The notes: generated by a model not told the origin, from the sequence alone. 64,000 bases of DNA from Methanoculleus chikugoensis (GCF_900095385.1 NZ_FMID01000041.1:1-64000); one strand, 5' to 3'. Positions 42,590-52,000 are shown, numbered from the stretch's first letter. Made by a program: numbers and translations.

Positions 42590-43607
42590 GATAGTCACCA
42601 AAGAGGCCAGAGTAGTCGGTAAAGGTCATGCCGAGCCGGTCCATGTCCCGGATGATGTCCTGGCGGACCTGCTCGACCGCATCCTTCCCGATCTTCGTCG
42701 TGAGGTGGGCGTCGAGGAGCGGGTAGGGGTAGCCCGTGACGCGCCCGTCGTCGGCGTAGGCCGCGAGTGCCGAGAAGACCCGTTCGACCATCTCCGCGCT
42801 GTAGAACGCGGGGATCTCCACCTTGAACGCCCGCTCTGCCCGCGGGTGCAGCCTTGCGACGTACTGCTCGCCCCGCTGCTTCCAGGTGCGTGTCTCCAGG
42901 CGGTCGATCAGGCCTTCGGGGGTGGAGACGCAGAGGTACCAGGGTCCGGGGACGCCGAGGTCGCGTGCAAGCCCCTCCGCCGCCGGGATGATCGGGTGTC
43001 CGCCGCCCCAGGTGAGCGACGTCCGTTTCGTCACCGCGGCAATCAGCACGCCCCGGAGGTTGCAGAGGTTCAGGAGTTTTTCGACGACCTCGTCGTGGCT
43101 CGCGTGGCGAACCTGGAGCGTGCCGTCGAGGACGATGAGGTCGCCGGCATCGAGCTCCGCGGCCATCTCCGTCGCCGCCCAGAACTCGAGGGTATCCCGT
43201 ATGACGGCGGTGTTCCGGACCGGGTCGTCGTGGTCGAGGTGCACCTTCGGGGCGCAGTGGAAGCAGTCGTGATAGATCTCGTCGAAGTCCTCGTTCCCCG
43301 TCCCGGGGTTGACCGTGACGATCTGGAGAGGCGTCGTCCGGTGGTGGAGGCGTGAACCCCCCGCGTACGAACTGACCGATGCCCGGACGGCGGCAACGGC
43401 AAAACTGCCTGCATCGAGGATGACGGTGTTGCTCCCGTCCACTGCAGAGACCGCCCCGTCAAACCTAGACGGGCAGCGGCGGTACGACGATGCATCGAAC
43501 CCCCCGGCAACCGCGAACCGTCCGGCGAGGTCGGGCGGGGCGCACTCGCGGATTCGCCCTGCGATTCGCCGGATCGCGTCCCGGTAGACGGTATTCGGAT
43601 CGATCAT
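42567..43607 (-). CDS. nurA: NurA 5'-3' nuclease
   Basis: A 346-residue RNase-H-like nuclease that degrades the 5' strand at breaks, driven by HerA. AVDGSNTVI (about residues 54-62) carries the first catalytic Asp, and LIVLDGTLQ (about 158-166) the second. The C-terminal NurA domain motif GYPYPLLDAHLTTKIG, which interacts with HerA, is present. The ATG overlaps the rad50 stop (ATGA) and the 3' end overlaps herA, so all four proteins are coupled. Confidence 0.93.
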   Translation of the reverse strand: MIDPNTVYRDAIRRIAGRIRECAPPDLAGRFAVAGGFDASSYRRCPSRFDGAVSAVDGSNTVILDAGSFAVAAVRASVSSYAGGSRLHHRTTPLQIVTVNPGTGNEDFDEIYHDCFHCAPKVHLDHDDPVRNTAVIRDTLEFWAATEMAAELDAGDLIVLDGTLQVRHASHDEVVEKLLNLCNLRGVLIAAVTKRTSLTWGGGHPIIPAAEGLARDLGVPGPWYLCVSTPEGLIDRLETRTWKQRGEQYVARLHPRAERAFKVEIPAFYSAEMVERVFSALAAYADDGRVTGYPYPLLDAHLTTKIGKDAVEQVRQDIIRDMDRLGMTFTDYSGLFGDYHDEFDRY

Positions 43608-46600
43608 TCGAACTCCCTGACCTGGCTCGCCTGATCACTGCCCATCTCGACCATCAGCGTCGTCGAGAACTCGTCCTGAACCTCGGTGATGTGGGATATC
43701 AGGAGGATCTGGGGGAAGTGGGCCTCCTGTGTCCTGAGCGCCCGGAGAAGGTTGTTTCGCCGTCCCTCGTCCTGGCTCCCGAAGATCTCGTCGAAGATCA
43801 GGAACGTGGAGTCGTGCACCTCGTTCACCTCGGCGAGGAACCGGGAGAGCGCCACCCGGAGAGCGATGGCGATATCGTCCTGTTCTCCGCCGCTGAACCG
43901 GTCGGCCGGGTAGTCGTCGCCCATATCGTGGACGAGGACGGTGAAGTCGTCGTCGAGCATCACCGTGCCGTAGCGCCCGTCAGTGATCTCCGCGAGCACC
44001 CTCCCCGCCTCCTCCTCGATCCGGTCCCTGACCACCTGAAGGAGGTAGTCGGTATACTCCTTGATCAACGACCGGGTCAGTTTCAGCCTCCCGATCTCCT
44101 CGGTGAGCGCCTCCTGCTGCCGGAGAAGGTCGTCCGCACGCGAGAGTCTCCCCGTCTCTTTCTCGATATCCATCTTAAGGCCGTTTATCTGGAACGCAGC
44201 GGCGGATCGCTGCTCCCGCACCGCGAGAAGATCCCGCTCGCAGTTCGCGACCCGCTCCTCTGCTGCCGTGACCGCCTCTTCGGTGAACCCGAGTCCTTCG
44301 ACGGCTTCCGCAACCCGGAGCAGGTCGGCCTCCCTGTTCGCGAGGAGGTTCTGCTTCGCCTCCAGCGCCTCAACCAGCCTCGGGACTTCTTCGAGACGGA
44401 CGCGGAGTTCGAACGCTCTCCTGTGCGCCGTATCAGCTCGGCCGTATTCCTCGCTCTGGCGTGCGAACCGGTCGGGATCGAACGAGAGACGGGCGATTTC
44501 ATCCCGGATAGCCTGCAGCCTCCCCTCAAGCGCGGTGATCCGTGTGGAGACGTCCTCCAGCTCCTCTTCCAGCGCCGGCCGCCGCAGAAGCCGGGCCTGT
44601 GCCTCTGTGTATGCCCGGTAGGACGGCTCAAGCGCCTGCGCCTCGGCCTCCAGGTGCTGCCGGACCGCCGGATCGAACCCGAGCCGGGAGATCTTCGTCT
44701 CAACCTCCTCTTTTCGGACGAGGTAGTCCTCGACGTCGGCGATGAGCCGCTGCCGTTCCTCCTGGAGGGCGGGGAGACGGCTGCACTCGCCCCGGAGGGT
44801 ATCGGCCGATGTCCGCTTCTCCGACAGAGCGCGGATCCGCTCCTTGAGGGCGGCGTGCGCCGCCGGGTCGTACCCCTCCACGCCGAGCGCCCGCATCGCC
44901 GCACGGTGCCCCTCCGCCTCGGCGCGCCACCGCTCTCCGACGCTCGCACTCTGCTCATACCGGGACGAATAGAGCGCGTACTGCTCTTTTAAGCGCTGGG
45001 AGGCGGTGCGCTGTTCGTAAAGATCCTTCAGCGCGGCAACGAGGCTCTCGCGGTCGGCGGTCGCCTTCGCATACCCGCCCTCGAGATCGGCGAGCGCCTT
45101 CTGCATCGCCGCGGCGGCATCTGCAAGATCGCCGACCAATTCCTCGTAATGGTCGCCGAGACCCTGGTGGCACGTCGGGCACGATCCCTCCGGACCGGCG
45201 GCAAGGATCTCGGCCCGGTGTTCGGCTAACTTTCGGATCTCCTCGCGGAGCGTCTCCTGCCGTTCGGCGCACGCGCTGATCCGCGAGGTCAGGTACTCTT
45301 TCCGGCTCTCCGCGGATTCGATCTCATCTTCGATAGAGCCCATCCCGGCAAGCTGCCGGGCAAGCCCGGCAATCTCGCTCTCGAGAAGACTCATCTCATC
45401 GGAAGCCGTGTCGACCTCCCGCAGGCACCGCTCCTCCTGCCGGGCGAGTTCCTGCGCCCGGAGAAGCACCTCCTCGCGGGCCAGGAGGGCGTCGTAGTCC
45501 CCGATCTCCACTTCAAGCGCGCGGAGACGTTCGACCTTCTCCTCGATCCCTTCGATCTCCGTCCGGTTCTCCCCGACACGCCGCTCGATCTGGGCGAACC
45601 GCTCGTCCATGCGTGCGAGGTCTTCGCGGAGGGTGTCGTACTGCGGCTGGAGTTCTTTCATCGCAGCGATGCGGTCCCGGAGGGCCTGCCACTCCCCGAC
45701 GTCCCGTTCGAGGCCGACAACCGCCTCTTCGTCCCCTGCAAGCGCGGCGAGTTCTGCCTCGATCTTTGTGCGGCGCTCGCCATACTCCCTGACCTGCCCC
45801 TCCGCGGTCTTCGCTTCGAGAGTCAGGCGGTCGGCGAGCGACTTTTCCTCGGCCATTGCGGCCGTCTCGGCTTTCAGGGCCTCATACCGGTCGGCGAGGG
45901 GAGCGAGTCCTTCGAGTTCGACCTGCAGCCGCCGCCGTTCGGCTATCTCACCCTCCGTCTCCCGGCACTCGGCACGGAGCCGCTCGATCTCGGCCGCAAG
46001 CATCTCCTCTTCCCGCGAAAGGTTCAGGTAACGCTCGCGCACGGAGAGCAGCCGATCGCGCTCCTTCTTCGCACGCTCGAGCACCTCCGCGGCAGCCGTC
46101 TCTCTCCCCAGGGCTTTCTCCGCCTCCTCCTCCGACCCGGCGAGATCTGCACGGAGCACCGCAAGGCGGCCGCGAACCTCGTCGGCATCCAGTTCCTGGA
46201 GCCGGCCCGAGAGTTCGCGGCAACTCCCTTCCCGGGCATCGACGATCGACTTGAGGTGCTCCATGCTGTCCTTCTTGAGGTAATCGATGCCCAGCACCTG
46301 CATGAACCAGTCCTTCCGGGACCCGGCCCTGCTCTCGAGCAGGGCAAGGAGTTCCTTCTGCCCGGCGTAGATGGTGTTGCGGAAATCGCCCGGACCCATC
46401 CCGACGACCCGCTGCACCTCCTCTCCCACCTTCTGGACGCTGCTCGCGAGGAGTTTCTGGTTCAGGTAGAGGTTTGCCTCGTGGAGATTTGAAGAGGGGC
46501 GGCGTTTGAATCTGCGGACGACGGCGTACTCGTTGCCGCCGACCGAGAAGTCCAGGCGAACCTCGCAGACGTCCTGCGGCCCCGCAAAGGAGCTGACGAT

Positions 46601-46777
46601 GTAGTTCCCGTCGAGCCCCGTGCCCTGCAGGCCGTAGAGGGCGAAGAGGACGGCGGAGACGATGCTGCTCTTACCTGTCCCGTTGTTCCCGACGATCCCC
46701 GTTATGCCGTCCTGGAAGACGATCTCCTGGTCGCGGAAGCGTTTGAAGTTCCGCATCCGGAGTTTATTCAGCAGCAC
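43604..46777 (-). CDS. rad50: Rad50 DNA-repair ATPase
   Basis: A 1057-residue SMC-like protein that bridges DNA ends with Mre11. Walker A GNNGTGKSS (residues 31-39), long coiled coils (about 175-510 and 560-880), zinc hook CPTCHQ near residue 532, ABC signature FSGGEQDDIAIALR and Walker B/D-loop FLIFDEIFGSQDEGRR are all intact. The start is GTG 46777, overlapping the mre11 end by 14 nt. The length is somewhat above other archaeal Rad50 (about 880-900), due to longer coils. Confidence 0.96.
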   Translation of the reverse strand: MLLNKLRMRNFKRFRDQEIVFQDGITGIVGNNGTGKSSIVSAVLFALYGLQGTGLDGNYIVSSFAGPQDVCEVRLDFSVGGNEYAVVRRFKRRPSSNLHEANLYLNQKLLASSVQKVGEEVQRVVGMGPGDFRNTIYAGQKELLALLESRAGSRKDWFMQVLGIDYLKKDSMEHLKSIVDAREGSCRELSGRLQELDADEVRGRLAVLRADLAGSEEEAEKALGRETAAAEVLERAKKERDRLLSVRERYLNLSREEEMLAAEIERLRAECRETEGEIAERRRLQVELEGLAPLADRYEALKAETAAMAEEKSLADRLTLEAKTAEGQVREYGERRTKIEAELAALAGDEEAVVGLERDVGEWQALRDRIAAMKELQPQYDTLREDLARMDERFAQIERRVGENRTEIEGIEEKVERLRALEVEIGDYDALLAREEVLLRAQELARQEERCLREVDTASDEMSLLESEIAGLARQLAGMGSIEDEIESAESRKEYLTSRISACAERQETLREEIRKLAEHRAEILAAGPEGSCPTCHQGLGDHYEELVGDLADAAAAMQKALADLEGGYAKATADRESLVAALKDLYEQRTASQRLKEQYALYSSRYEQSASVGERWRAEAEGHRAAMRALGVEGYDPAAHAALKERIRALSEKRTSADTLRGECSRLPALQEERQRLIADVEDYLVRKEEVETKISRLGFDPAVRQHLEAEAQALEPSYRAYTEAQARLLRRPALEEELEDVSTRITALEGRLQAIRDEIARLSFDPDRFARQSEEYGRADTAHRRAFELRVRLEEVPRLVEALEAKQNLLANREADLLRVAEAVEGLGFTEEAVTAAEERVANCERDLLAVREQRSAAAFQINGLKMDIEKETGRLSRADDLLRQQEALTEEIGRLKLTRSLIKEYTDYLLQVVRDRIEEEAGRVLAEITDGRYGTVMLDDDFTVLVHDMGDDYPADRFSGGEQDDIAIALRVALSRFLAEVNEVHDSTFLIFDEIFGSQDEGRRNNLLRALRTQEAHFPQILLISHITEVQDEFSTTLMVEMGSDQASQVREFE

Positions 46778-47924
46778 GCTCTCCCTCTTTATGGCGCGCG
46801 ATGACCGACCGGAGAACCTCCGTCCCGGTCTTCTTCACAAACTCCTCGTCGCCGGGAGCGAGGTGCTCCTTCTCCACGAACCGCTCGAACTCGGCGACGT
46901 AGTCGATGCCGACGAGCGAATCTTCGTAGAAGATCCGGGACGGATCGTCGACGGCCAGCACCTGCAGTTTGAGGTCCAGTGCACGGTTCCGGATATCCTG
47001 GAGCGCCTTCTGGTCGAGCGCGCGGAGCGTCTCGCGGCGTATTCCGTCGAGCGTGACCTGGCAGATCGCGTGGTGAATCTTTTGTTCATGGTTATCGGCA
47101 GCATCGAGGATGCCGTCCACGACCTCTCTGGCCGAGAGCCCGTCGCAGTTGATCCTGCCGAGGCTGAACATCGGCGTGCGCGGGAGGTCGATATGCTCGA
47201 CCTCTCCCGACACGAGGTTCACGGCGAGGCCGCCCTTCTCCTCCGCGATCTCCCCGTAGTTGCAGTGTTCGAGCGACCCGCTGTACCAGGCGTTGTCGGC
47301 GACCTGCACCTGGTTGTGGTAGTGGCCGAGCGCGATGTAGTCGAACCGGTCAGAGAGGATGGTCGCGTCCAGTTCGTGTTCGGCGACGGTGTGCAGCCTT
47401 TTATCCGAGAGAATGCTCGCAAGACCGTGGGTGACGAGCACGTTCGTGCCGCCGGAAAACTCGATCCCCTCGAACGCCCTCCGGTAGCCTTCCGCCTCGA
47501 GCATGTTCGGTATCAGGTGAAAGACCGTATCCCCCAGTTCCACCCGCCGATAGCGGTTGTGGTGGGCGACGTAGAGGTCGCCTGCAGCGTAGCCGCCCCG
47601 CTCGAGCACCTCGAACGGCGACGCCGTGTACCGGGTCTTGGCCATACTGTGGTTGCCTGCGACCACGAGCATCGGGATTCCCGCGTCGTGCAGGCGGGAG
47701 AGGGCGTCGAGCGCCGTCGTGTAGGCGCGGGTCTTCGGCTTGACCTGGTGGAAGAGGTCGCCCGCGTGGACGAGCGCATCAGGCCGTAAGGCAACGACCC
47801 GGTCGACGGCCGCAAGAAAGTTGTCGTAGATGAGTTGTTCGCGCAGGTTCATCCCGGTCTCCGGATCAACCCGGTTAAAAGCCGCTAATCCGAGATGCGT
47901 GTCTGCCAGGTGAACGATCTTCAT
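46764..47924 (-). CDS. mre11: Mre11 double-strand-break nuclease
   Basis: A 386-residue metallophosphatase, first gene of the resection operon. It shows all motifs: HLADTHLG (D8, H10), VHAGDLFH, VVAGNHSMAK (Asn-His), ALGHYHNQVQ. Two Mn ions drive 3'-5' exo- and endonuclease action at breaks together with Rad50. ATG 47924 is chosen over the upstream TTG 47930. A TTTATACTC element about 30 nt upstream on the minus strand could be the TATA box. It is divergent from the SepCysS operon. Confidence 0.96.
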   Translation of the reverse strand: MKIVHLADTHLGLAAFNRVDPETGMNLREQLIYDNFLAAVDRVVALRPDALVHAGDLFHQVKPKTRAYTTALDALSRLHDAGIPMLVVAGNHSMAKTRYTASPFEVLERGGYAAGDLYVAHHNRYRRVELGDTVFHLIPNMLEAEGYRRAFEGIEFSGGTNVLVTHGLASILSDKRLHTVAEHELDATILSDRFDYIALGHYHNQVQVADNAWYSGSLEHCNYGEIAEEKGGLAVNLVSGEVEHIDLPRTPMFSLGRINCDGLSAREVVDGILDAADNHEQKIHHAICQVTLDGIRRETLRALDQKALQDIRNRALDLKLQVLAVDDPSRIFYEDSLVGIDYVAEFERFVEKEHLAPGDEEFVKKTGTEVLRSVIARHKEGERAAE

Positions 47925-48054
47925 GCCCAATTAGTCTCCGTGTTCCTTGAGTATAAATGCCTGATCTGCGCGGCGTGAATGTGTCCGGTACCGGACCGGT
48001 TTCCGGAACACGCGTAATCTAATATATCTCCGCTGATATTTGTATGGTGATCTC

Positions 48055-48237
48055 GTGTCAAAAAGGGCCGTAGATGCAGTTTTTCAGGCACTATTCCTCC
48101 TATCCGACGTCCGGTTCCTGCTCCGGGAGACAACTCCCGGGCACGACCTCGACGAGGCGCAGAAAGCGCGCGCCGCAACAACCCTCGATAAGGTGAAACG
48201 GCAGGTTGCAATCCTCGAAGAGGAGTTGATCCGGTGA
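48055..48237 (+). CDS. Small helical protein coupled to SepCysS
   Basis: A 60-residue, almost wholly helical protein (SKRAVDAVFQALFLLSDVRF, then KARAATTLDKVKRQVAILEE) starting at GTG 48055. It ends in a GTGA overlap with SepCysS. The TATA AATATATCT at 48018-48026 fits this start. In class I methanogens a protein named SepCysE bridges SepRS and SepCysS; this small protein sits where such a partner would be useful, but I can claim no homology by eye. It is probably a real subunit or chaperone of the SepCysS system. Confidence 0.65.
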   Translation: MSKRAVDAVFQALFLLSDVRFLLRETTPGHDLDEAQKARAATTLDKVKRQVAILEEELIR

Positions 48238-49412
48238 AGTGCGCGGTCGATATCGAGTCCCGCGACGTCGAGGAGATGTACGTCAACATCGACCCCATTC
48301 AGGCGGGTGGGCGGCTCACCGTCGATGCCATGAAGGCAGCAATAGCGTACGGGGACGGTTACTCGGTCTGTGACAACTGCCGGAACCCCCCCAGGCTCGA
48401 CTATATCAAGAATCCACCCATCGCGCAGTTCCACGCCGACCTCGCCGCGTGGCTGAATATGGACACTGCGCGGGTGGTGCCGGGAGCGCGCCGGGGGTTC
48501 CAGGCGGTCGCGAGCACCTACGTGGAGAAAGGCGACCCGGTCATCGTGACGGCGCTTGCCCACTACACCGAGTTCATGGCAATCGAGGGAGCAGGCGGAA
48601 TTCCGCTCGAGATCCCGAAGGACGGGAAGAACCACATCACCCCCGACGCTGCGGCAGAGAAGATCGAGGCGGTGATCCGGGAGTTCTCGAAGACGCCGCC
48701 CCTGCTCTTCGTCGACCACGTCGACTACCAGTTCGGGAACGTCCACGACGTCGCGGCCATCACAAAGGTCGCCCACCAGTACGACATCCCCGTCCTCGTC
48801 AACGGGGCCTACACCGTCGGGATCATGCCGGTCGACGGCAAAGCGCTCGGCGCCGACTTCGTGGTCGGGTCGGGCCACAAGAGTATGGCGGCCCCGGCGC
48901 CCTCGGGCGTCCTCGCGACGACGAATGAGCACGCGGAGCGGGTATTCCGGACGACGCAGGCGAAGGGCGACGTGACCGGCCGGACGTTCGGGATAAAGGA
49001 GGTCGAGATGATGGGCTGCACCCTGATGGGGGTCACCGTCGTCGGGATGATGGCCTCGTTCCCCCGCGTCCGGGAGCGGGTGCAGCACTGGGATACCGAG
49101 GTGGCGCATTCGCAGGCGGTCGTTGATGCCCTCCTCTCCATCGAGGGGACGAAGGTCCTCTCCGACTACCCGCGGCAGCACACCCTGACAAGGATCGATA
49201 CCCGCGAGTCCTTCGATAAAGTGGCCCAGCAGCACAAGAAGCGCGGCTTCTTCCTCGCAAGCGACATGAAGAAGCGGGGCATCACCGGCGTCATCCCCGG
49301 CTCCACCAGGGTCTGGAAGTTCAACACCTTCGGGCTGACGGAGAAGCAGATCCGGCATGTTGGAGAGTCGTTTATTGAGATCGCGCGGGAGAACGGGTTG
49401 AATATCGTCTGA
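48234..49412 (+). CDS. pscS: Sep-tRNA:Cys-tRNA synthase (SepCysS)
   Basis: A 392-residue PLP enzyme that converts phosphoseryl-tRNA-Cys to cysteinyl-tRNA-Cys, the tRNA-dependent cysteine route of methanogens. The PLP lysine is Lys216 in VGSGHKSMAAPAPSG. Cys46 and Cys49 (SVCDNCRNPPRLD) plus Cys263 (MMGCTLMG) match the cysteines that carry the sulfur and Fe-S cluster in characterised homologues. GARRGFQAVASTY and VDHVDYQFGNVHDV are family segments. The start is GTG 48234 overlapping the small partner gene. Confidence 0.95.
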   Translation: MKCAVDIESRDVEEMYVNIDPIQAGGRLTVDAMKAAIAYGDGYSVCDNCRNPPRLDYIKNPPIAQFHADLAAWLNMDTARVVPGARRGFQAVASTYVEKGDPVIVTALAHYTEFMAIEGAGGIPLEIPKDGKNHITPDAAAEKIEAVIREFSKTPPLLFVDHVDYQFGNVHDVAAITKVAHQYDIPVLVNGAYTVGIMPVDGKALGADFVVGSGHKSMAAPAPSGVLATTNEHAERVFRTTQAKGDVTGRTFGIKEVEMMGCTLMGVTVVGMMASFPRVRERVQHWDTEVAHSQAVVDALLSIEGTKVLSDYPRQHTLTRIDTRESFDKVAQQHKKRGFFLASDMKKRGITGVIPGSTRVWKFNTFGLTEKQIRHVGESFIEIARENGLNIV

Positions 49413-49572
49413 GAGATATCCCCAAAATCCAATTTTTGAACTGATTTGGGCGGGCCGGGGCGTTATCCGGTCTATCGTGTACCTGAACTCTCCGGGGGAG
49501 TTCGCAAGCACCCTTCACTTGCGTAACATTATAGGCAAAAAGTAGAGCAAAGCTCGGTACAGTGGACCGTGA

Positions 49573-49709
49573 GGATATCGCCACGCACTGCCCCCGCCCC
49601 TCTGGGGCGGGGGAGGAGGCCGGAGGCCGGGTGGGATGGGGGCACAGGTATAGCCTTCTGGGGTAGAGACAGGGGAGGGGCGCGTCCCCACCCCCGCGTG
49701 GCGATATCC
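49573..49709. repeat. 137-bp element with 14-bp terminal inverted repeats and inner hairpin
   Basis: GGATATCGCCACGC (49573-49586) and GCGTGGCGATATCC (49696-49709) are perfect inverse copies. Inside, CCCCCGCCCC-TCT-GGGGCGGGGG (49591-49613) is a perfect 10-bp hairpin, followed by GGAGGCCGGAGGCCGG, a tandem duplication. The shape is that of a MITE or REP-type intergenic element. No target-site duplication is evident. Confidence 0.7.
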
Positions 49710-49755
49710 CCTCGAAATCCGTGCAATGAGTGAAGTTGTCCCAAAACCTCTTTGC

Positions 49756-49803
49756 CGGGAGGGGGACACCCCCTCCCGATCCCTCCCCCGAGTGGCGATA
49801 CCC
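49756..49803. repeat. Second hairpin unit with GTGGCGATACCC tail
   Basis: CGGGAGGGGG-ACA-CCCCCTCCCG (49756-49778) is another perfect 10-bp stem with a 3-nt loop. It is followed at 49792 by GTGGCGATACCC, nearly the same motif as the right arm of the neighbouring element (GTGGCGATATCCC). Both units therefore follow a hairpin-then-motif pattern on the plus strand. Confidence 0.65.
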
Positions 49804-50060
49804 GATGGGAAGCCGTTTCACCCTCTTTGCTCAGGATATCGAACTAATGGGGAGAAACCTCAGAGGTAAGTGTTCCGATCGGGGGGGTGCCGGAGAGGTT
49901 CAGAATCTTTTCGGGATGACCTCAGTATAAACGAGCAAAGAATGTGTGAGAGCCCCAGGGTTTAGAAGCGCGGTCGGCAAAGCGCAGGGATTCAAGCACC
50001 TACTTGTCTGTGATGATACGCGGGGTGCGAATATCACCAGCTGGCGTTGCACCTAATTCA

Positions 50061-51227
50061 TCACCCAACCTCCTCAACCACCCCGTTCTTCGCCCGAAAC
50101 CGCCGCACCGTCCCCGCCGCCCGTTCCGCGAGACCCTCCGCATCGAACGCCTTCTCGATCTTCATGATCGTCTCCGCGGGCGCCGCCGTCGAGGGGTAGC
50201 GGGGGGCGACCGTGCACCCGACGTCTCCCGGGTGGGCCTCGAACGTTCCGATAGCGCGTGCGCGGTCGACGACCTCCTCCTTGTCGAGCCCGATCAGCGG
50301 CCGGAGCACCGGGACCGTCGCCGCAGGAGCAATCACCGCCATGTTCGCGAGCGTCTGGGACGCCACCTGCCCCAGGTTGTCGCCGCTGACCAGGGCGGCG
50401 ACTCGGCGCTCTTCTGCAAGGATGCTCGCCACCCTGAGCATGAACCGCTTGCAGAGGACGCACCGGTAGCGCGGCTCTTTCAGCGCTGTGATCGCCGCAA
50501 AGAACGGCTCCATCTCCACGACCAGGAGATCGAGGGAGTGTCCCGGAACCCAGCGAGAGAGCCGGGCGTGATTTTCGAGAACTCTCTTTCTCGCATCCTT
50601 ACCCCCGAACCGTCCGCCGTGCATGTTGACGTGCACCATCCGGCACCCCCGGCGCATCATCAGCCACGACGCGACCGGCGAGTCGATCCCTTCCGAGAGC
50701 AGGGCCATCACCTCACCCTGCGTCCCGTAGGGAAGCCCGCCCGGCCCCGGGATCCTCTCGTCGTAGACGAGGCCGCCGTACTCCCGGGCTTCCACGAATA
50801 TCTCGTAGTCGGGCGCCGAGAGGTCGACCCTCGCCTCCGGTATCCGGTCGAGGACGGCCGAACCGACCGCCGCAGCGAGCTCCTGGCTGCTGAACCCCTC
50901 GACACCCGACCGGCGCGCCCTGACCGCAAACGACATCCCGGGCCCAAGATTCCTCTCTGCGTGCTCGACTGCCGTGGCCGCGAGCCCCTCGATATCCGCC
51001 ACGGTCACCGTGCAGACGCTGGTGCTCACCACCCCGAAGGTCTTTGCGGCCGCCACCGCGACCCGCCGGGGTTCGTCGCCGTAGATCATGATCCGCCCCC
51101 GGTAAGTCTCGATACGGTTGGCGAGTCCCTCGCTCTCCAGCGCAAGGCCGATGTTCTTTGTCATTATCGATATGTACCGCCGTTTCACCGTCTCGCTCTT
51201 GAGGAAGATCTCCCCGTACCTGACCAT
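50061..51227 (-). CDS. thiI: ThiI-type tRNA 4-thiouridine sulfurtransferase
   Basis: A 388-residue protein with NFLD/THUMP domains (about 1-165) and a PP-loop domain that adenylates U8 of tRNA for sulfur transfer. The PP-loop is LLSEGIDSPVASW, with Glu in place of the first Gly of SGGxDS, as in some archaeal ThiI. There is no rhodanese domain; CVLCKRFMLRVA supplies a CxxC pair that in methanogens is thought to hold the sulfur. ATG 51227 overlaps the larE stop (TGATG), which rules out the GTG at 51239. It is second in a two-gene operon. Confidence 0.92.
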   Translation of the reverse strand: MVRYGEIFLKSETVKRRYISIMTKNIGLALESEGLANRIETYRGRIMIYGDEPRRVAVAAAKTFGVVSTSVCTVTVADIEGLAATAVEHAERNLGPGMSFAVRARRSGVEGFSSQELAAAVGSAVLDRIPEARVDLSAPDYEIFVEAREYGGLVYDERIPGPGGLPYGTQGEVMALLSEGIDSPVASWLMMRRGCRMVHVNMHGGRFGGKDARKRVLENHARLSRWVPGHSLDLLVVEMEPFFAAITALKEPRYRCVLCKRFMLRVASILAEERRVAALVSGDNLGQVASQTLANMAVIAPAATVPVLRPLIGLDKEEVVDRARAIGTFEAHPGDVGCTVAPRYPSTAAPAETIMKIEKAFDAEGLAERAAGTVRRFRAKNGVVEEVG

Positions 51228-52000
51228 CACCGCTTCCACGAATCCGCACCTCCCTCACGATAGCCCCCGGAGGCTATCGCTACGTCCTCGAACCCGAGTT
51301 CCTTCACCGCACCGAGCAGTTCCTCAAGCCTCCGGCGGTGCGCCGGGTCGGCCTCGACCAGGGCCCGGGCGCCGCCGATGCACCGGACCCGGATCGTCCC
51401 CGGGATCTCCCGCGCGAGGAGGGACTCCGCCGCCGCGACGAGGGCGAGGCACTCCCGGGTGACCGGCTCACCGGTGGGGATGCGGGTTGCGAGGCACGCG
51501 GACGGCGGGCGGATGGGCACCCCGAGTTCTTCTGCAAGGGCCTCGATCTCCGCCTTCCCCATACCGCATTCAGCAAACGGGCTCCTGATCCCGAGTTCGG
51601 AGAGCGCCCGCATCCCGGGCCGGGTATCCGCCCGGTCATCGGCATGCGTCCCGTCGACCACCGTCCGGCACCCCTGCCGCCGTGCCTCCGTCACGACCGC
51701 CTCCATCAGCGCCCGCTTGCAGACGTAGCACCGTTCCGGCCGGTTCTCCCGGACAGCGGGGATCTCGAGCATATCAAGCGGAACCACGACGTGCGCGATC
51801 CCCAGGTGCTCCGAGAGTCTGCGCGCCGCCGCGAGTTCCCCGGGCGGGGTGAGGCCGGTATCGACGCTGATGGCGATCGCCTGGATCCCGTGATGCCGGG
51901 CGAACGCCAGCAGAACCGAACTGTCCGTTCCCCCGGAGAGCGCAACCGCAACGGGTTCGTAGGATTTCAGGAGTGTATCAAGCCCGCGAACTCGCGTCAT
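51227..52000 (-). CDS. larE: LarE-like ATP-dependent sulfur transferase
   Basis: A 257-residue PP-loop protein of the LarE family, which adenylates a pyridinium carboxylate and donates sulfur from its own cysteine. PP-loop VALSGGTDSSVLLAF, then RCYVCKRALM, DGTHADDRADTRPGMRALSE and SACLATRIPTGEPVT with the candidate sulfur-donor Cys. LarB and LarC, needed for the nickel-pincer cofactor, are not in the window. Coupling with thiI suggests the pair share sulfur handling, and its target may be a tRNA or cofactor rather than the lactate racemase cofactor. Confidence 0.85.
   Translation of the reverse strand: MTRVRGLDTLLKSYEPVAVALSGGTDSSVLLAFARHHGIQAIAISVDTGLTPPGELAAARRLSEHLGIAHVVVPLDMLEIPAVRENRPERCYVCKRALMEAVVTEARRQGCRTVVDGTHADDRADTRPGMRALSELGIRSPFAECGMGKAEIEALAEELGVPIRPPSACLATRIPTGEPVTRECLALVAAAESLLAREIPGTIRVRCIGGARALVEADPAHRRRLEELLGAVKELGFEDVAIASGGYREGGADSWKR

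Larger units (their letters stand above)
49413..50060. other. Repeat-bearing intergenic region after SepCysS
   Basis: The 648 bp between SepCysS and thiI hold no supported gene. The central part (49573-49803) is a pair of GC-rich hairpin units described separately; stop-free frames across it come from its G/C bias. The final 200 bp are of mixed composition with nothing I can name. Confidence 0.6.

Noticed and set aside
49529-49821. Minus-strand frames over the hairpin repeats
   Set aside because: The frames arise from G/C runs of the repeat units; Pro/Arg-rich, no start context, no family.
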